64,000 bases of DNA, from assembly GCA_016720925.1 (NCBI GenBank), contig JADKJR010000001.1, positions 248,001 through 312,000 on the forward strand, in the 5' to 3' direction. The translations under genes and the position numbers were made by a program. This document shows, piece after piece, positions 37,520-49,460 of the stretch (within the stretch, counting starts at the first letter, position 1; every line of letters starts with the position of its first letter). This stretch comes from Betaproteobacteria bacterium. GTDB lineage: Bacteria; Pseudomonadota; Gammaproteobacteria; Burkholderiales; Usitatibacteraceae. The notes under the pieces are model-generated. The model was not told the DNA's origin, made no database searches, and worked only from the letters and a program-made list of their open reading frames with translations.

Positions 37520-37702
37520 ATGGTCATCTGCCCGATTGCAATTACGGTTGGCTGCAAAAAATGCCCGGTATTCAAGGTTTGTCCGCTGACGACCGTCATA
37601 GGCGACCAGAAAACTCCCGCCGCGGCGGACGCCAAACCGGCAGCCAAACCAGCAACCAAACCCGCAAAAAAGACAACGCCCGCGAGCAAGAAAAAGCGCT
37701 GA
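37520..37702 (+). CDS. Small Cys-rich protein with Lys/Ala/Pro tail
   Basis: The ATG follows AAGGAG closely and opens a 60-residue protein. The first 30 residues read MVICPIAITVGCKKCPVFKV then CPLTTVIGDQ, with four cysteines at positions 4, 12, 15 and 21. The rest is a basic tail of repeated AKPA and KK units like histone H1. Proteins with the CPIAIxVGCxxCPxxxxCP core occur in other Betaproteobacteria without known function. The cysteines could hold a metal or iron-sulfur centre and the tail could bind nucleic acid, but this is inference. It sits between ftsZ and lpxC. Confidence 0.75.
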   Translation: MVICPIAITVGCKKCPVFKVCPLTTVIGDQKTPAAADAKPAAKPATKPAKKTTPASKKKR

Positions 37703-37793
37703 CAAGAAATTGCGACTCGAGTTGGCACCAAAGGGTTCATGGTTTTCGCTACACGGATGGATTGTCCTGGTCGGACGATTGAAAATGCTAAAA

Positions 37794-37824
37794 TTGACAG
37801 AATTCTTCAAGTAATTCAGATAAT
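37794..37824 (+). promoter_or_regulatory. Candidate promoter of lpxC
   Basis: TTGACA (37794-37799) and GATAAT (37819-37824) are separated by 19 bp, one or two more than ideal. The predicted start lies just before the lpxC ATG at 37835. The TTGACA is a perfect match; the wide spacing limits confidence. Confidence 0.4.
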
Positions 37825-37834
37825 TGCATTACCA

Positions 37835-38755
37835 ATGATCAAGCAACGCACCCTCAAAAACAAAGTACGTGCCACCGGCGTTGGCGTGCATCTCGGTCAT
37901 CGCGTTGAAATGTGGATTCGCCCGGCCCCACCTGATACCGGAATTGTGTTTTGCCGAACTGATTTGCCAGGTGCGCCGATGGTGCGCGCCCATGCCTTGA
38001 ATGTGAACGATACCCGGCTTTCCACGCGTATCGAGGACACGAAGTCGGGTGCCAGAGTCGCAACGGTCGAACACCTTATGTCGGCATTTGCCGGCTTGGG
38101 TATCGACAACGCCTATGTGGATTTGTCGGCGGAAGAAGTGCCGATCATGGATGGCAGCGCGGGACCATTCATTTTTCTATTGCAGTCGGCCGGCATAGAA
38201 GAGCAGGGTAGGGCGAAACGGTATATCCGCGTTTTGAAGACGCTGGAATTGAAAGACAAAGACCGTTTTGTCTCACTGACACCATTCAATGGATTCAAAC
38301 TTAGGTTCACGATCGAGTTTGATCACCCGGTATTCGACAAGTCCGCATCCGAGGTCGAGATTGACTTTGCAAACGTGTCGTTTGCCAAGGATGTGGCCCG
38401 TGCGCGCACATTTGGATTTACCCATGAGGTGGAGGCGATGCACTCCATGGGGCTGGGACGCGGCGGCTCGCTGGAGAATGCAATCGTGATCGACGATTTC
38501 CGGGTGTTGAACAGCGATGGGCTGCGGTTCGATGACGAGTTCGTCAAACACAAGGCGCTCGATGCGGTCGGTGATCTTTACATGCTTGGTCACCCGCTCA
38601 TCGGTGCATTCCACGGCATCAAATCTGGCCACGCGATGAACAATCAGCTGGTTCGCGCCCTTTTGGCTGACGAAACCGCCTGGGAATACGTGACCTACGA
38701 CAGGCGTGAACAATTGCCTGCGGCGTTCGGCAATATGGCCTTGTCGGTCGCTTAG
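37835..38755 (+). CDS. lpxC: UDP-3-O-acyl-GlcNAc deacetylase LpxC
   Basis: Start at [21 protein letters not shown]; 306 residues. Zinc-site motifs are [49 protein letters not shown] and the catalytic His in [13 protein letters not shown]. It performs the committed step of lipid A synthesis, so the organism makes LPS. Its place after ftsZ is the usual Gram-negative order. Confidence 0.97.
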   Translation: MIKQRTLKNKVRATGVGVHLGHRVEMWIRPAPPDTGIVFCRTDLPGAPMVRAHALNVNDTRLSTRIEDTKSGARVATVEHLMSAFAGLGIDNAYVDLSAEEVPIMDGSAGPFIFLLQSAGIEEQGRAKRYIRVLKTLELKDKDRFVSLTPFNGFKLRFTIEFDHPVFDKSASEVEIDFANVSFAKDVARARTFGFTHEVEAMHSMGLGRGGSLENAIVIDDFRVLNSDGLRFDDEFVKHKALDAVGDLYMLGHPLIGAFHGIKSGHAMNNQLVRALLADETAWEYVTYDRREQLPAAFGNMALSVA

Positions 38756-38770
38756 CGTGGAAACGAGATC

Positions 38771-38956
38771 ATGCTGATTGGTCTGCGTCTGCTGCTGATG
38801 ATTGCGGTGATTGCGTGTTCCGCCACGTTTCTGGGTTATCTGTTTACCCGCAATCCCCGCTTGCTCAAGCTGACGCGAAATATCATCAAGGTAACGCTGC
38901 TGTTTGCGGTGGTAATTGCTGTGGTTTATCTCGCCGAACGCCTGCTTCTTGCTTGA
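38771..38956 (+). CDS. Small two-helix membrane protein downstream of lpxC
   Basis: A 61-residue protein with two membrane segments, LIGLRLLLMIAVIACSATFLGYLF and IIKVTLLFAVVIAVVYLAERLLL, joined by a short basic loop (TRNPRLLKLTRN). It begins 15 nt after lpxC. Similar short membrane proteins follow lpxC in related genomes; no function is known. Confidence 0.7.
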   Translation: MLIGLRLLLMIAVIACSATFLGYLFTRNPRLLKLTRNIIKVTLLFAVVIAVVYLAERLLLA

Positions 38957-38969
38957 CGAAAAGTTCGGG

Positions 38970-39464
38970 TCAAATCCTTCTTTTGCCGGACGTAAGCGCT
39001 CGCTCACGTTGGTCTTTTATCGCCTTCAACGTAGTCTTCAACGGTGAATCTTCCAAAGATTCAGCCAGTTCGGACAGCATGGCGGAAGGCATGGGTTCGC
39101 GTGGCGGGCCCGTCGGAGGTGTCGGGTCAGGCCGGAAATAGTCGGGTTGCACCAGAACGGTAATTGCTGTAACCTGTTGTTCTTGCTTTTTATTTTGACG
39201 AAATTTCTCTATTAGACGCGGCAACATCTGCTTCAATTTTGCAGCTACCGCCCCGTTAGCCGCCGCGATTATCAGCGTCGATCCCTCCACCGTCGCAACA
39301 CGGCATGAAGTATTCAGGCCGGGCGGCAGAGCGTCGGCAAAAGAATGTTGAAGGCGGGAAATACGTTGCAGCCGATCATGGATTGGCGCAATTGTTTCAT
39401 TTTCCCGCATCAAGGAGTTGATTGGCCTGAAGCCGATTTTTGGTGTGGGGCCAGTTTTCGCCAT
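38970..39464 (-). CDS. dciA: DUF721 / DciA-family protein
   Basis: The 164-residue protein shows the DUF721 core: HDRLQRISRLQHSFADALPPGLNTSCRVATVEGSTLIIAAANGAVAAKLKQMLPRLI, here described only by its order of a helix, a strand pair and a second helix. DciA proteins load the replicative helicase DnaB in bacteria that lack DnaC/DnaI. The C-terminal half is Pro-rich and poorly conserved. It lies between the lpxC follow-on gene and the M23 gene and is divergent from the latter. Confidence 0.75.
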   Translation of the reverse strand: MAKTGPTPKIGFRPINSLMRENETIAPIHDRLQRISRLQHSFADALPPGLNTSCRVATVEGSTLIIAAANGAVAAKLKQMLPRLIEKFRQNKKQEQQVTAITVLVQPDYFRPDPTPPTGPPREPMPSAMLSELAESLEDSPLKTTLKAIKDQRERALTSGKRRI

Positions 39465-39475
39465 AGGAGTATCGG

Positions 39476-40435
39476 ATGAACATTATTCTTGTATCGGACA
39501 GTCTGGCCAAGAGCCGCATTGTCACGATATCGCAGTCACAGATTATCATGGCCGCGATGGGGTTTATCAGCGCCGGCTTCATGTTTGCCCTCGGCACATA
39601 TTGGGTGACCATGAAATACGCGGTAGATATCCAGAACCCGTTCATCCAGAGTCTGATCTCCACGCTTACGCAGCAAAAGACCCTGCAGGCCGAAAAGGAC
39701 ATGCGCGAGCAGTTGAATTCGCTCGCCGTGAAACTGGGCGAAATACAGGCACGCTTGATGCGTCTCGACGCGTTCGGTGAACGACTTGGCAAGGCTGCGG
39801 GCATCAAGCCGAGTGAGTTCCGCTTCTCTGAAACGCCCGGTCAGGGCGGCCCTGCCCCGTCTGCGTCGGCCAGCGAGATTTCCTACACGGACTTTCAATC
39901 GCATATCGCCGAAATTTCCAAGATTCTGGATGACCGCGGCGACAAACTCGGCATGCTGGATTCGGTGCTGATGGATGGTCGCCTGGCGGCAAAGGCCATC
40001 CCCACCATATTGCCGGTTGATGGCAGCTACTACTCATCAAATTTCGGGTACCGTATTGATCCGTTCAACGGTCGCCAGGCATTCCATAGTGGCGTCGATT
40101 TCAACGCGCCACCTGGATCGGCAATCATGGCCGCAGCCGGTGGTGTCGTTGCCAATGCGGAGCGCCACACCGAATACGGCAACCACGTCGATATCGATCA
40201 CGATAATGGGCTCACCACGCGCTATGCACATTTGTCTCGCATGACCGTAAAAGTCGGTGACGTGGTGCTAAAAGGCCAAAAAGTTGGTGAACTTGGCCAG
40301 ACTGGCCGTGCAACGGGCCCACACCTGCATTTCGAAGTACGCGAAAACAGCGTCCCGCTAAATCCCAACCGTTTCCTGTCCTTTGCCAAGGCACAAGAAC
40401 CAGCGGTTGCGACCAAGACCGCCCACGCCCCCTGA
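39476..40435 (+). CDS. M23-family peptidoglycan endopeptidase, membrane-anchored
   Basis: The 319-residue protein has an N-terminal membrane segment (IIMAAMGFISAGFMFALGTYWV), a coiled-coil region with QQKTLQAEKDMREQLNSLAVKL, and a C-terminal M23 domain. The zinc ligands are in AFHSGVDFNAPPGS and GPHLHFEVRENS (HxH). Such enzymes cut peptide cross-links in the wall or activate amidases in division. It is commonly found just before secA in Betaproteobacteria. Confidence 0.88.
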   Translation: MNIILVSDSLAKSRIVTISQSQIIMAAMGFISAGFMFALGTYWVTMKYAVDIQNPFIQSLISTLTQQKTLQAEKDMREQLNSLAVKLGEIQARLMRLDAFGERLGKAAGIKPSEFRFSETPGQGGPAPSASASEISYTDFQSHIAEISKILDDRGDKLGMLDSVLMDGRLAAKAIPTILPVDGSYYSSNFGYRIDPFNGRQAFHSGVDFNAPPGSAIMAAAGGVVANAERHTEYGNHVDIDHDNGLTTRYAHLSRMTVKVGDVVLKGQKVGELGQTGRATGPHLHFEVRENSVPLNPNRFLSFAKAQEPAVATKTAHAP

Positions 40436-40627
40436 AGTTCCGCGCGCAAAGCTTAGGCACGCTTTTCGCGCTGCCTCAGTTGCGCCTGCCCATTTCGCAA
40501 ATTGGTTTTTCCAATTGCAGCGAATTGCGGGTATTGTCCCAGAGCAATTTTGATTGCCGCCCGCGAGTTCGATTTTGCGGGCTCGTGCAAATCCCTAAAC
40601 ATACACACGCCCCAAAGAAAGCTCCAC

Positions 40628-43384
<2,757 letters not shown>

Positions 43385-43444
43385 CAGCAGGCTCCCCCGG
43401 CGCCGTTCTCTAACGGCCATGGGGCATCTGGACTTCAGCGGCGG

Positions 43445-43801
43445 CTACAGCAGTTGGGTATCGTCGTCCGCGTAAGGCGGATGACATACACAGACTATTT
43501 GTAGCGGCGCGTTCCCGGTATTGGTCACATTGTGCCGTGTGCCCGGTGAAATCATGATGGTGTCGCCGGCACGAATGCCGAATTCAGCCGATCCCAGCCG
43601 CATGCTTCCTGTTCCTTGCGTGACGTGATAAATCTCTTCCGACGTCCGGTGGAAATGCATCAGCGTCGTGCCACCCGTATCGATGATTGCTTCGGCGAAA
43701 CTCATGGTCGAGGGCGCGTGTTGCCCGGGGTGCATCAATTCGCGGATCACGGACCGGTCTTTGGTAATGAAAGGTGGAGCATCTGCGTAGGCGGTCTTCA
43801 T
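43445..43801 (-). CDS. Cupin-domain protein
   Basis: The 118-residue protein is a single cupin barrel with motif 1 LMHFHRTSEEIYHVTQGTGSMRLG and motif 2 GDTIMISPGTRHNVTNTG. The His-x-His, Glu and His ligands for a metal are present. Family members are dioxygenases, isomerases or binding proteins; the substrate cannot be told. GAGGAACC precedes the ATG. It faces secA and is divergent from argJ. Confidence 0.8.
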   Translation of the reverse strand: MKTAYADAPPFITKDRSVIRELMHPGQHAPSTMSFAEAIIDTGGTTLMHFHRTSEEIYHVTQGTGSMRLGSAEFGIRAGDTIMISPGTRHNVTNTGNAPLQIVCVCHPPYADDDTQLL

Positions 43802-43873
43802 GGTTCCTCGACGGTTCGTTAGCGATCCGTGCCATAATTTTGCCGGACTCTTTCTCCGGATTGCGAATTTACC

Positions 43874-45109
43874 ATGGCCGTCAATTACGTCGCTCCCACC
43901 GCCGAATCCCTGTTGCCTGTCATAGGCGTGACGCTCGGTTACGCCAAGGCTGAAGTAAAGAAACCCGACCGCAAGGACATGCTGGTGATTGCGCTTGAAG
44001 CCGGGTCACGCGCGGCAGGCGTATTTACCCAGAACCGTTTTTGCGCGGCTCCCGTTCTGGTGTGTCGCGAGCACCTCAAGCACAAGCGCGGCACAGAGAT
44101 TCGTGCTCTGGTGATCAATACCGGTTGCGCGAACGCGGGTACCGGTGAGCGCGGATTGGCGGACGCCAAGTCAACTTGTGAAGCCGTCGCAAACGCACTC
44201 GGATGCAAGCCATCGCAGGTGCTGCCATTTTCGACGGGCGTGATTCTGGAACACTTGCCGATGGAGCGCATTTTTGCGGGTATTCCGAAATGTGTATCAA
44301 ACCTCACGCCGAGCGGCTGGTTCGACGCAGCGCAAGCCATCATGACCACCGACACTGTCACGAAAGGCGTGTCGCGGCAGATCGATATTGATGGCAATAC
44401 GGTCACGATCACCGGCATCTCCAAAGGCGCGGGCATGATCGAGCCGAATATGGCGACCATGCTGGCGTTTATCGCTACCGATGCGGTGGTGGGTGACGAC
44501 GTGTTGCATGACATGGTGAAAGTGGCGGCAGATATTTCATTCAATGCCATCACAGTCGATGGCGACACCTCGACAAACGATTCGCTGATCCTGATGGCAA
44601 CGGGCAAGGCCGGCAACCCGCCCATCAATGGTGAAGGTACAGCCGAATACGCGAAGCTGCAGGTGGCCGTGAATGAAGTGGCGATCGCGCTGGCGCAGGC
44701 CATCATCCGTGACGGTGAAGGTGCGACAAAATTCATGACCGTCAAGGTAGAGGGCGGAAAGACGCGCGACGAGTGCCGGAAAATTGGCAAGGCCATCGCC
44801 AACTCCCCGCTGGTCAAAACGGCATTTTTCGCGAGCGACCCGAATCTTGGCCGCATCCTGGCGGCTATCGGATATGCTGGTATCAGCGATCTCGATACGA
44901 GCAAGATCCGACTCTATCTCGGGCCGGTACTGGTAGCCGAACATGGCGGCCGTGCGGAAAGCTACAAGGAAGAGCTCGGCAAAGCCGTGATGAAAGAGAG
45001 TGAGATCCTGGTGCGCGTCGAATTGGCGAGAGGGATCGAAAGTGCAACGGTTTGGACCTGCGATTTTTCCTACGACTACGTAAAGATCAACGCGGACTAC
45101 CGTTCCTGA
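43874..45109 (+). CDS. argJ: Glutamate N-acetyltransferase / amino-acid acetyltransferase ArgJ
   Basis: The 411-residue protein has [39 protein letters not shown] and [21 protein letters not shown]. The last of these holds the Thr of the autocleavage site ATML that splits the chain into alpha and beta subunits. ArgJ moves acetyl from acetyl-ornithine to glutamate in arginine synthesis. Its stop overlaps the next start as TGATG. Confidence 0.96.
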   Translation: MAVNYVAPTAESLLPVIGVTLGYAKAEVKKPDRKDMLVIALEAGSRAAGVFTQNRFCAAPVLVCREHLKHKRGTEIRALVINTGCANAGTGERGLADAKSTCEAVANALGCKPSQVLPFSTGVILEHLPMERIFAGIPKCVSNLTPSGWFDAAQAIMTTDTVTKGVSRQIDIDGNTVTITGISKGAGMIEPNMATMLAFIATDAVVGDDVLHDMVKVAADISFNAITVDGDTSTNDSLILMATGKAGNPPINGEGTAEYAKLQVAVNEVAIALAQAIIRDGEGATKFMTVKVEGGKTRDECRKIGKAIANSPLVKTAFFASDPNLGRILAAIGYAGISDLDTSKIRLYLGPVLVAEHGGRAESYKEELGKAVMKESEILVRVELARGIESATVWTCDFSYDYVKINADYRS

Positions 45110-46035
45110 TGTTTCCAAAAATCGACAAGGTCCTTGGCCGCGTAGAGTCATTGCTGGCTCGTATTGAGAACCACCTTCCGGAATCCGACGCGGCGCTCGA
45201 CTGGAAAAAATTCATTGCCTTTCGCTGGCGGCGCACATCATCCTTGTTTGGCAATCGCGGACATCTGGTCGGTGTAACGCACCCACACGTCATCACCTTT
45301 GATGACCTGAAGGATATTGATGACCAGAAATCCCGCCTGGAAGCCAATACGCGCCAGTTCGTGCACGGTAAAAGTGCCAACAATATTCTGTTGACGGGGG
45401 CGCGCGGCACCGGCAAGTCTTCCCTGGTGAAAGCCGCGCTGCAGCGTTTCGCCAAGGATGGTTTGCGATTGATCGAGGTCGATCGCGGCGACCTGCTCGA
45501 CCTGCCGGAAATCGCCGACTTGATTGCGAACCGTCCCGAGCGCTTCATTATTTTCAGCGACGATCTTTCATTTGAAGCCAACGATCCCGGATACAAAGCG
45601 CTGAAATCGGTACTCGACGGCGGCATCGCGGCGACCAACGACAATCTTCTCATCTATGCCACCAGCAATCGCCGCCATCTAATGCCGGAAAAGATGAGCG
45701 AGAACCTTGAAACCAAACATACCGAAGATGGCGAGATTCATCCGGGTGAAACAACCGAAGAAAAAATTTCCCTCTCCGAGCGCTTTGGACTGTGGCTGTC
45801 GTTTTATCCGTTCGGGCAGGAGGAGTACCTGCAGATCGTCGATCACTGGGTCACCGCCCTTGCTGGCGCCAGGCATCCCGATCCCGACGCGATGCACAAG
45901 GCTGCGCTGCTATGGGCACTTGAGCGCGGATCGCGAAGCGGTCGCGTTGCTTACCAGTTCGCGCGCGACTGGGCGGGCCGTCATCGCCCGGTGGCGAAGA
46001 AAGCTCCTGTAAAAAAAACACCGCGCCGGAAATGA
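45109..46035 (+). CDS. DUF815 AAA+ ATPase
   Basis: Start at the ATG overlapping the argJ stop; 308 residues. After an N-terminal part with DWKKFIAFRWRR it has the P-loop NILLTGARGTGKSSLVKAAL, a Walker B FIIFSDDLSFE and the sensor YATSNRRHLMPE. The family is a predicted ATPase of unknown role found next to argJ and mutT-like genes in Betaproteobacteria. The C-terminus is Lys-rich. It overlaps the Nudix-TenI gene by four bases. Confidence 0.85.
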   Translation: MFPKIDKVLGRVESLLARIENHLPESDAALDWKKFIAFRWRRTSSLFGNRGHLVGVTHPHVITFDDLKDIDDQKSRLEANTRQFVHGKSANNILLTGARGTGKSSLVKAALQRFAKDGLRLIEVDRGDLLDLPEIADLIANRPERFIIFSDDLSFEANDPGYKALKSVLDGGIAATNDNLLIYATSNRRHLMPEKMSENLETKHTEDGEIHPGETTEEKISLSERFGLWLSFYPFGQEEYLQIVDHWVTALAGARHPDPDAMHKAALLWALERGSRSGRVAYQFARDWAGRHRPVAKKAPVKKTPRRK

Positions 46036-46976
46036 CGCAAGAAATTACCGAAGTGGCCGTCGCGATTTTCCAGAAACCCGACGGCACTTTCCTGTTGTCG
46101 TCGCGCCCGGAAGGCAAGCCCTATCCCGGTTACTGGGAATTTCCCGGGGGCAAGATCGAGTCTGGCGAAACAGTGCTGCAGGCCATGATCCGCGAACTGG
46201 TGGAGGAGCTGAACGTCACCATCACCAAAGCGACCCCTTGGTTTACGTTCATGATGCACTACACGCATGCTACTGTCAGGTTGCATTGCTGGCGGGTAAG
46301 CGCGTGGCGAGGCGAGATGCGTGGCATGGAAGGGCAGCATTTCGAATGGCAGCATTTGGACGCGTTGACCGTTTCGCCGACCTTGCCGGGATGCGTGCCG
46401 ATCTTCAGGGCGCTGGCGTTGCCATGCCTCTATGCGATTACCAATGCCGCCGAGGCCGGCATGGAAACTTACCTCACTCAGCTCGAACGCGCCCTGGAAA
46501 GTGGACTGAAGCTGGTACAGGTTCGCGAGAAGAGTCTGTCGGGCGACGTTCTGTTTAAATTCGCACAGGGAGTAGTGAAGAGGGCGCATGCACACGGCGC
46601 AAGAGTGCTGGTGAACGGTGACGTGGATCTCGCGGTGCGTATTGGCGCGGATGGTGTTCATTTAACCGCCGCCCAGCTTGCCGCGTGCAGCACGCGACCG
46701 GATCTTGCATTGGTCGCCGCGTCCACGCACGCTCGCGAAGAGATCGAACTCGCCGCCCGGCTAAATCTGGACTTCGTGGTGCTCGGTGCGGTGAAACCGA
46801 CCGCGACGCATCCCGGGCATGCGCCGCTGGGCTGGCATCGGTTTGGGGAATTGGTGAACGCGACGCCGTTACCGGTCTTTGCGCTGGGAGGATTGACCCC
46901 CGATGACCTGCAAGTGGCGATTGAGCATGGTGCGCAGGGTGTGGCAATGCAGAGGGGATTAAGGGGATTGCGCTAG
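46032..46976 (+). CDS. Nudix (MutT-like) hydrolase fused to a TenI/ThiE-like domain
   Basis: The 314-residue protein has two domains. Residues 1-130 are a Nudix hydrolase with PYPGYWEFPGGKIESGE and MIRELVEELNV; the Nudix box is complete except that the usual Gly before the last hydrophobic residue is Asn. Residues 140-314 are a thiamine-phosphate-synthase-like barrel with LKLVQVREKSLSG, RIGADGVHLTAAQL and VVLGAVKPTATHPGHAPLGW, closer to TenI than to true ThiE. The fusion is known in Proteobacteria and probably cleans oxidised nucleotides; the barrel role is unclear. Confidence 0.88.
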   Translation: MTQEITEVAVAIFQKPDGTFLLSSRPEGKPYPGYWEFPGGKIESGETVLQAMIRELVEELNVTITKATPWFTFMMHYTHATVRLHCWRVSAWRGEMRGMEGQHFEWQHLDALTVSPTLPGCVPIFRALALPCLYAITNAAEAGMETYLTQLERALESGLKLVQVREKSLSGDVLFKFAQGVVKRAHAHGARVLVNGDVDLAVRIGADGVHLTAAQLAACSTRPDLALVAASTHAREEIELAARLNLDFVVLGAVKPTATHPGHAPLGWHRFGELVNATPLPVFALGGLTPDDLQVAIEHGAQGVAMQRGLRGLR

Positions 46977-46979
46977 GGG

Positions 46980-47003
46980 AGTGCAGCGTGGGCACGCTGC
47001 ACT
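46980..47003. terminator. Perfect palindrome after the Nudix-TenI gene
   Basis: AGTGCAGCGTG / CACGCTGCACT forms an 11-bp stem with only GG between the arms, three bases after the stop codon. The downstream sequence CACTTTGCC resembles the repeat at 11785. It can act as a 3' hairpin for either the plus gene or the opposing HAD gene; no T-run is present. Confidence 0.5.
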
Positions 47004-47050
47004 TTGCCGACGCCGCTACGCCGGGCCAAACCCGCAGTTGAAAACGCGGA

Positions 47051-47114
47051 TCGCCATTTGGCGAGCCTTTCCGCGTTGTTTCTGCTTGGAAATCGCGCCA
47101 GTGCTGGAGTTTGA
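47051..47114. repeat. REP-like dispersed palindrome, copy 4 (partial)
   Basis: The right arm TTGGAAATCGCGCCAGTGCTGGAGTTTG (47087-47113) is a close family match. The left arm is replaced by a different short inverted repeat, AACGCGG / CCGCGTT. It lies in the gap between the convergent Nudix-TenI and HAD genes. Confidence 0.55.
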
Positions 47115-47133
47115 CTACATTGCCGGCGCCTCG

Positions 47134-47829
47134 TTACGCTTCGCGCCAATCGCCGGACCGCACATATCGCTTTCCGAGCACGTTGACGATGTCCATTGGA
47201 AAATCGCACAGCATGTCTGCATGGCGAAGTTCTGATGCGCTCCCATAGCCCCACGAAACGCCCATCGCCGCGCAGCCGTTGGCGTGCGCGGCGTCGATAT
47301 CGTGCGAGCGATCGCCGATCATGACGGTGCGCCGGTCCGCGGTATCGATCGCTTCGCGATCCAGAAGATGGGCGAGCAAATCACCCTTGTGCTGCCGCGT
47401 GCCATCCAGCTCGCTGCCAAAGACGCCATCGAAATTCGCAAGCAGGTTGAAGTGATCGAGAATCCGCTGCGCATAGATGTGTGGTTTCGCCGTGGCGAGC
47501 AGCATCCGGCAGTCGCGCGTTTTCAGCATTTCCAGCACCTCGGGGATGCCGGGATAGACGGCGTTTTCGAGCAACCCCACCGTGGTAAAGCGTTCACGAT
47601 AATATTTCATCGCTAACTCGATTGCGCGCGGGTCATCGGTTTCCAGCAACCTGGCGAATGATGCGCGTAGCGGCGGACCAATGGCAAACAGCAGTTCATT
47701 GGTGTCCAAGGGCTCGCGCGCCATGCGCTCCAATGCATAGTTGATGCAGCGGGTAATTCCCTCTTTGGGATCGGTCAATGTGCCATCAAGGTCGAAGAGA
47801 ATGATGAGGGAGAGTGACACGGCTGTCAT
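47134..47829 (-). CDS. HAD-family phosphatase (phosphoglycolate phosphatase-like)
   Basis: The ATG overlaps the bioD stop (TGATG). The 231-residue protein has LIILFDLDGTLTDPKEGITR (motif I), LLATAKPHIYAQ (motif II region), and VMIGDRSHDIDAAHANG (motif III). Members act on phosphoglycolate, 5'-nucleotides or pyrophosphate; this one resembles the Gph/PNT1 group. Its position as last gene of the biotin set may only reflect shared transcription. Confidence 0.8.
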   Translation of the reverse strand: MTAVSLSLIILFDLDGTLTDPKEGITRCINYALERMAREPLDTNELLFAIGPPLRASFARLLETDDPRAIELAMKYYRERFTTVGLLENAVYPGIPEVLEMLKTRDCRMLLATAKPHIYAQRILDHFNLLANFDGVFGSELDGTRQHKGDLLAHLLDREAIDTADRRTVMIGDRSHDIDAAHANGCAAMGVSWGYGSASELRHADMLCDFPMDIVNVLGKRYVRSGDWREA

Positions 47830-48548
47830 CAATCCTTGGGGTGAACAGGAACGAAAATTTCCGTCGACAAATGCGAGGCCGCGAGGCGCGCCGCTCGCAA
47901 TATTTGATTCGCGTCCCGGGAATCGATGTTTGCATGCGCAATGTTGCCGATGAGCGGTGCGTCGATCATGCGTTTCAGCGTCGTGAGGTTTTCATCGAAT
48001 GCAGTCATCGGCGTCCCGGGCGAATTGGCGATCCATCCCGCCAGCGGTAGTCCGCGTGAACGAATCGCCTCCACCGTCAATAGCGCATGATTGATGCAGC
48101 CGAGCCGCATGCCGACGACCAGAAGCGCCGGCAACTGCAAGGCCGCCGGAATCAGCGCCATCGATTCATTGTCTGACAGCGGCACCAGGAAGCCGCCGGC
48201 ACCTTCGACCAGTACCACGTCGGCACGCTCGGCGAGATGGCTATAGGCGGTCTGAATCACCGCCATGTCGATTTCGACGCCCTCTTGTTTGGCAGCAATG
48301 TGCGGTGCGATTGCGGCCCTGAAACAATAGGGATTGACGGCGTGCAGCGGGAAACGGTGCCCGGTCGCATCCATGAGCAATGCAACGTCCTCATTCATCG
48401 GCACGCCGTTTACGTCGATGTTTCCCGCCGCAATCGGCTTCATCGTTGCAACAGCCAGTCCGCGTCGCTGCAACGCGTGAATCAGCGCGCAGGTAGCAAA
48501 TGTCTTGCCAACGCCGGTATCGGTGCCGGTGATAAAGAAGCCGCTCAT
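47829..48548 (-). CDS. bioD: Dethiobiotin synthetase
   Basis: The 239-residue ATPase has the P-loop FFITGTDTGVGKTFATCAL, MKPIAAG, NPYCFRAAIAPHIAA and VLVEGAGGFLVPLSDNES. It closes the ureido ring of dethiobiotin with CO2 and ATP. It overlaps bioC by four bases at its start. Confidence 0.95.
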   Translation of the reverse strand: MSGFFITGTDTGVGKTFATCALIHALQRRGLAVATMKPIAAGNIDVNGVPMNEDVALLMDATGHRFPLHAVNPYCFRAAIAPHIAAKQEGVEIDMAVIQTAYSHLAERADVVLVEGAGGFLVPLSDNESMALIPAALQLPALLVVGMRLGCINHALLTVEAIRSRGLPLAGWIANSPGTPMTAFDENLTTLKRMIDAPLIGNIAHANIDSRDANQILRAARLAASHLSTEIFVPVHPKD

Positions 48549-49450
48549 GGTTTCTTCAGCATGCGCTTGAATTCCGCCAGTTCGATCTGCTGCTCACCGC
48601 CGATGGTCTTGCGTGCGCTGAATTCCGGTTTCCAGGCGTGCCCATAGACGACTTCATAGGTCGCCGGCAGCCGGCCGTCCTTGCGAAATGTTTCATACGC
48701 ATCCACCATGCGTTGCCAGCGATGTTTTCCCATTAGCCCGGTTGAGCGGCCGGGCAGTACGTTGTGCGCGCCGATGCCTTTCAACTCGCGCAGCAACGGC
48801 TTCAGGTCCGCATAGGTAAGAGTGACGATCTCCTGATCCATCACGGGATCGGCAAAGCCCGCGTGCAAGAGGATATCGCCGATGTCGTGCATGTCGGGAA
48901 AGGCGTTGACGTGCGGCGCACTATCGATGGTCTTGAAAGCGGCGCGCAATTCCTTCAGCGTATCCGGCCCGAAGGTGGTGAACATGAAAAGCCCTTTCGG
49001 TTTCAGCACGCGGGAAGTTTCCCTGGCGACGCGCTCGGGATCGCACCACTGCAACGCCAGATTCGATAGCGCAAAATCAATACTCTCACTGGCTAGCGGC
49101 AATGCTTCGGCATCGGCGCAAACGTAGCGCTGGCCGGGGGATTTTCCCAGCAGGCGTTTGAGCAGCGACGGACTGCCCGTTTTTTGTCGCGCGAAATTCA
49201 GCATGTCCGGTGCAAGGTCGAGCGCGATCAGTTCGGCGTCCGCGTAGTGTTCACGCAGTCGTTGCGTGGCGTAGCCGGTACCGCTGCCGATATCCAGAAT
49301 CCGATGCGGCGTGAGCTTGATGTATTGCAGGCGCTCGAACAGCCGCGCGCCAATCTCGCGCTGCAGAAAAGCGTGCGCGTCGTAGGTGGCGGCCGATGCA
49401 CCAAAGGATTGACGCACGGCGCGTTTCTCAGGTAGCGGAGGTGAACTCAA
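48545..49450 (-). CDS. bioC: Malonyl-ACP O-methyltransferase BioC
   Basis: The 301-residue methyltransferase has VRQSFGASAATYDAHAFLQ, RILDIGSGTGYATQRL (SAM site), LIALDLAPDMLNFARQ and FALSNLALQWCDPE. BioC methylates malonyl-ACP so that the fatty-acid cycle can build pimeloyl-ACP methyl ester. With bioH adjacent, the route to pimeloyl-ACP is complete here. Confidence 0.93.
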   Translation of the reverse strand: MSSPPLPEKRAVRQSFGASAATYDAHAFLQREIGARLFERLQYIKLTPHRILDIGSGTGYATQRLREHYADAELIALDLAPDMLNFARQKTGSPSLLKRLLGKSPGQRYVCADAEALPLASESIDFALSNLALQWCDPERVARETSRVLKPKGLFMFTTFGPDTLKELRAAFKTIDSAPHVNAFPDMHDIGDILLHAGFADPVMDQEIVTLTYADLKPLLRELKGIGAHNVLPGRSTGLMGKHRWQRMVDAYETFRKDGRLPATYEVVYGHAWKPEFSARKTIGGEQQIELAEFKRMLKKP

Positions 49451-49460
49451 GTTTGTGGAC

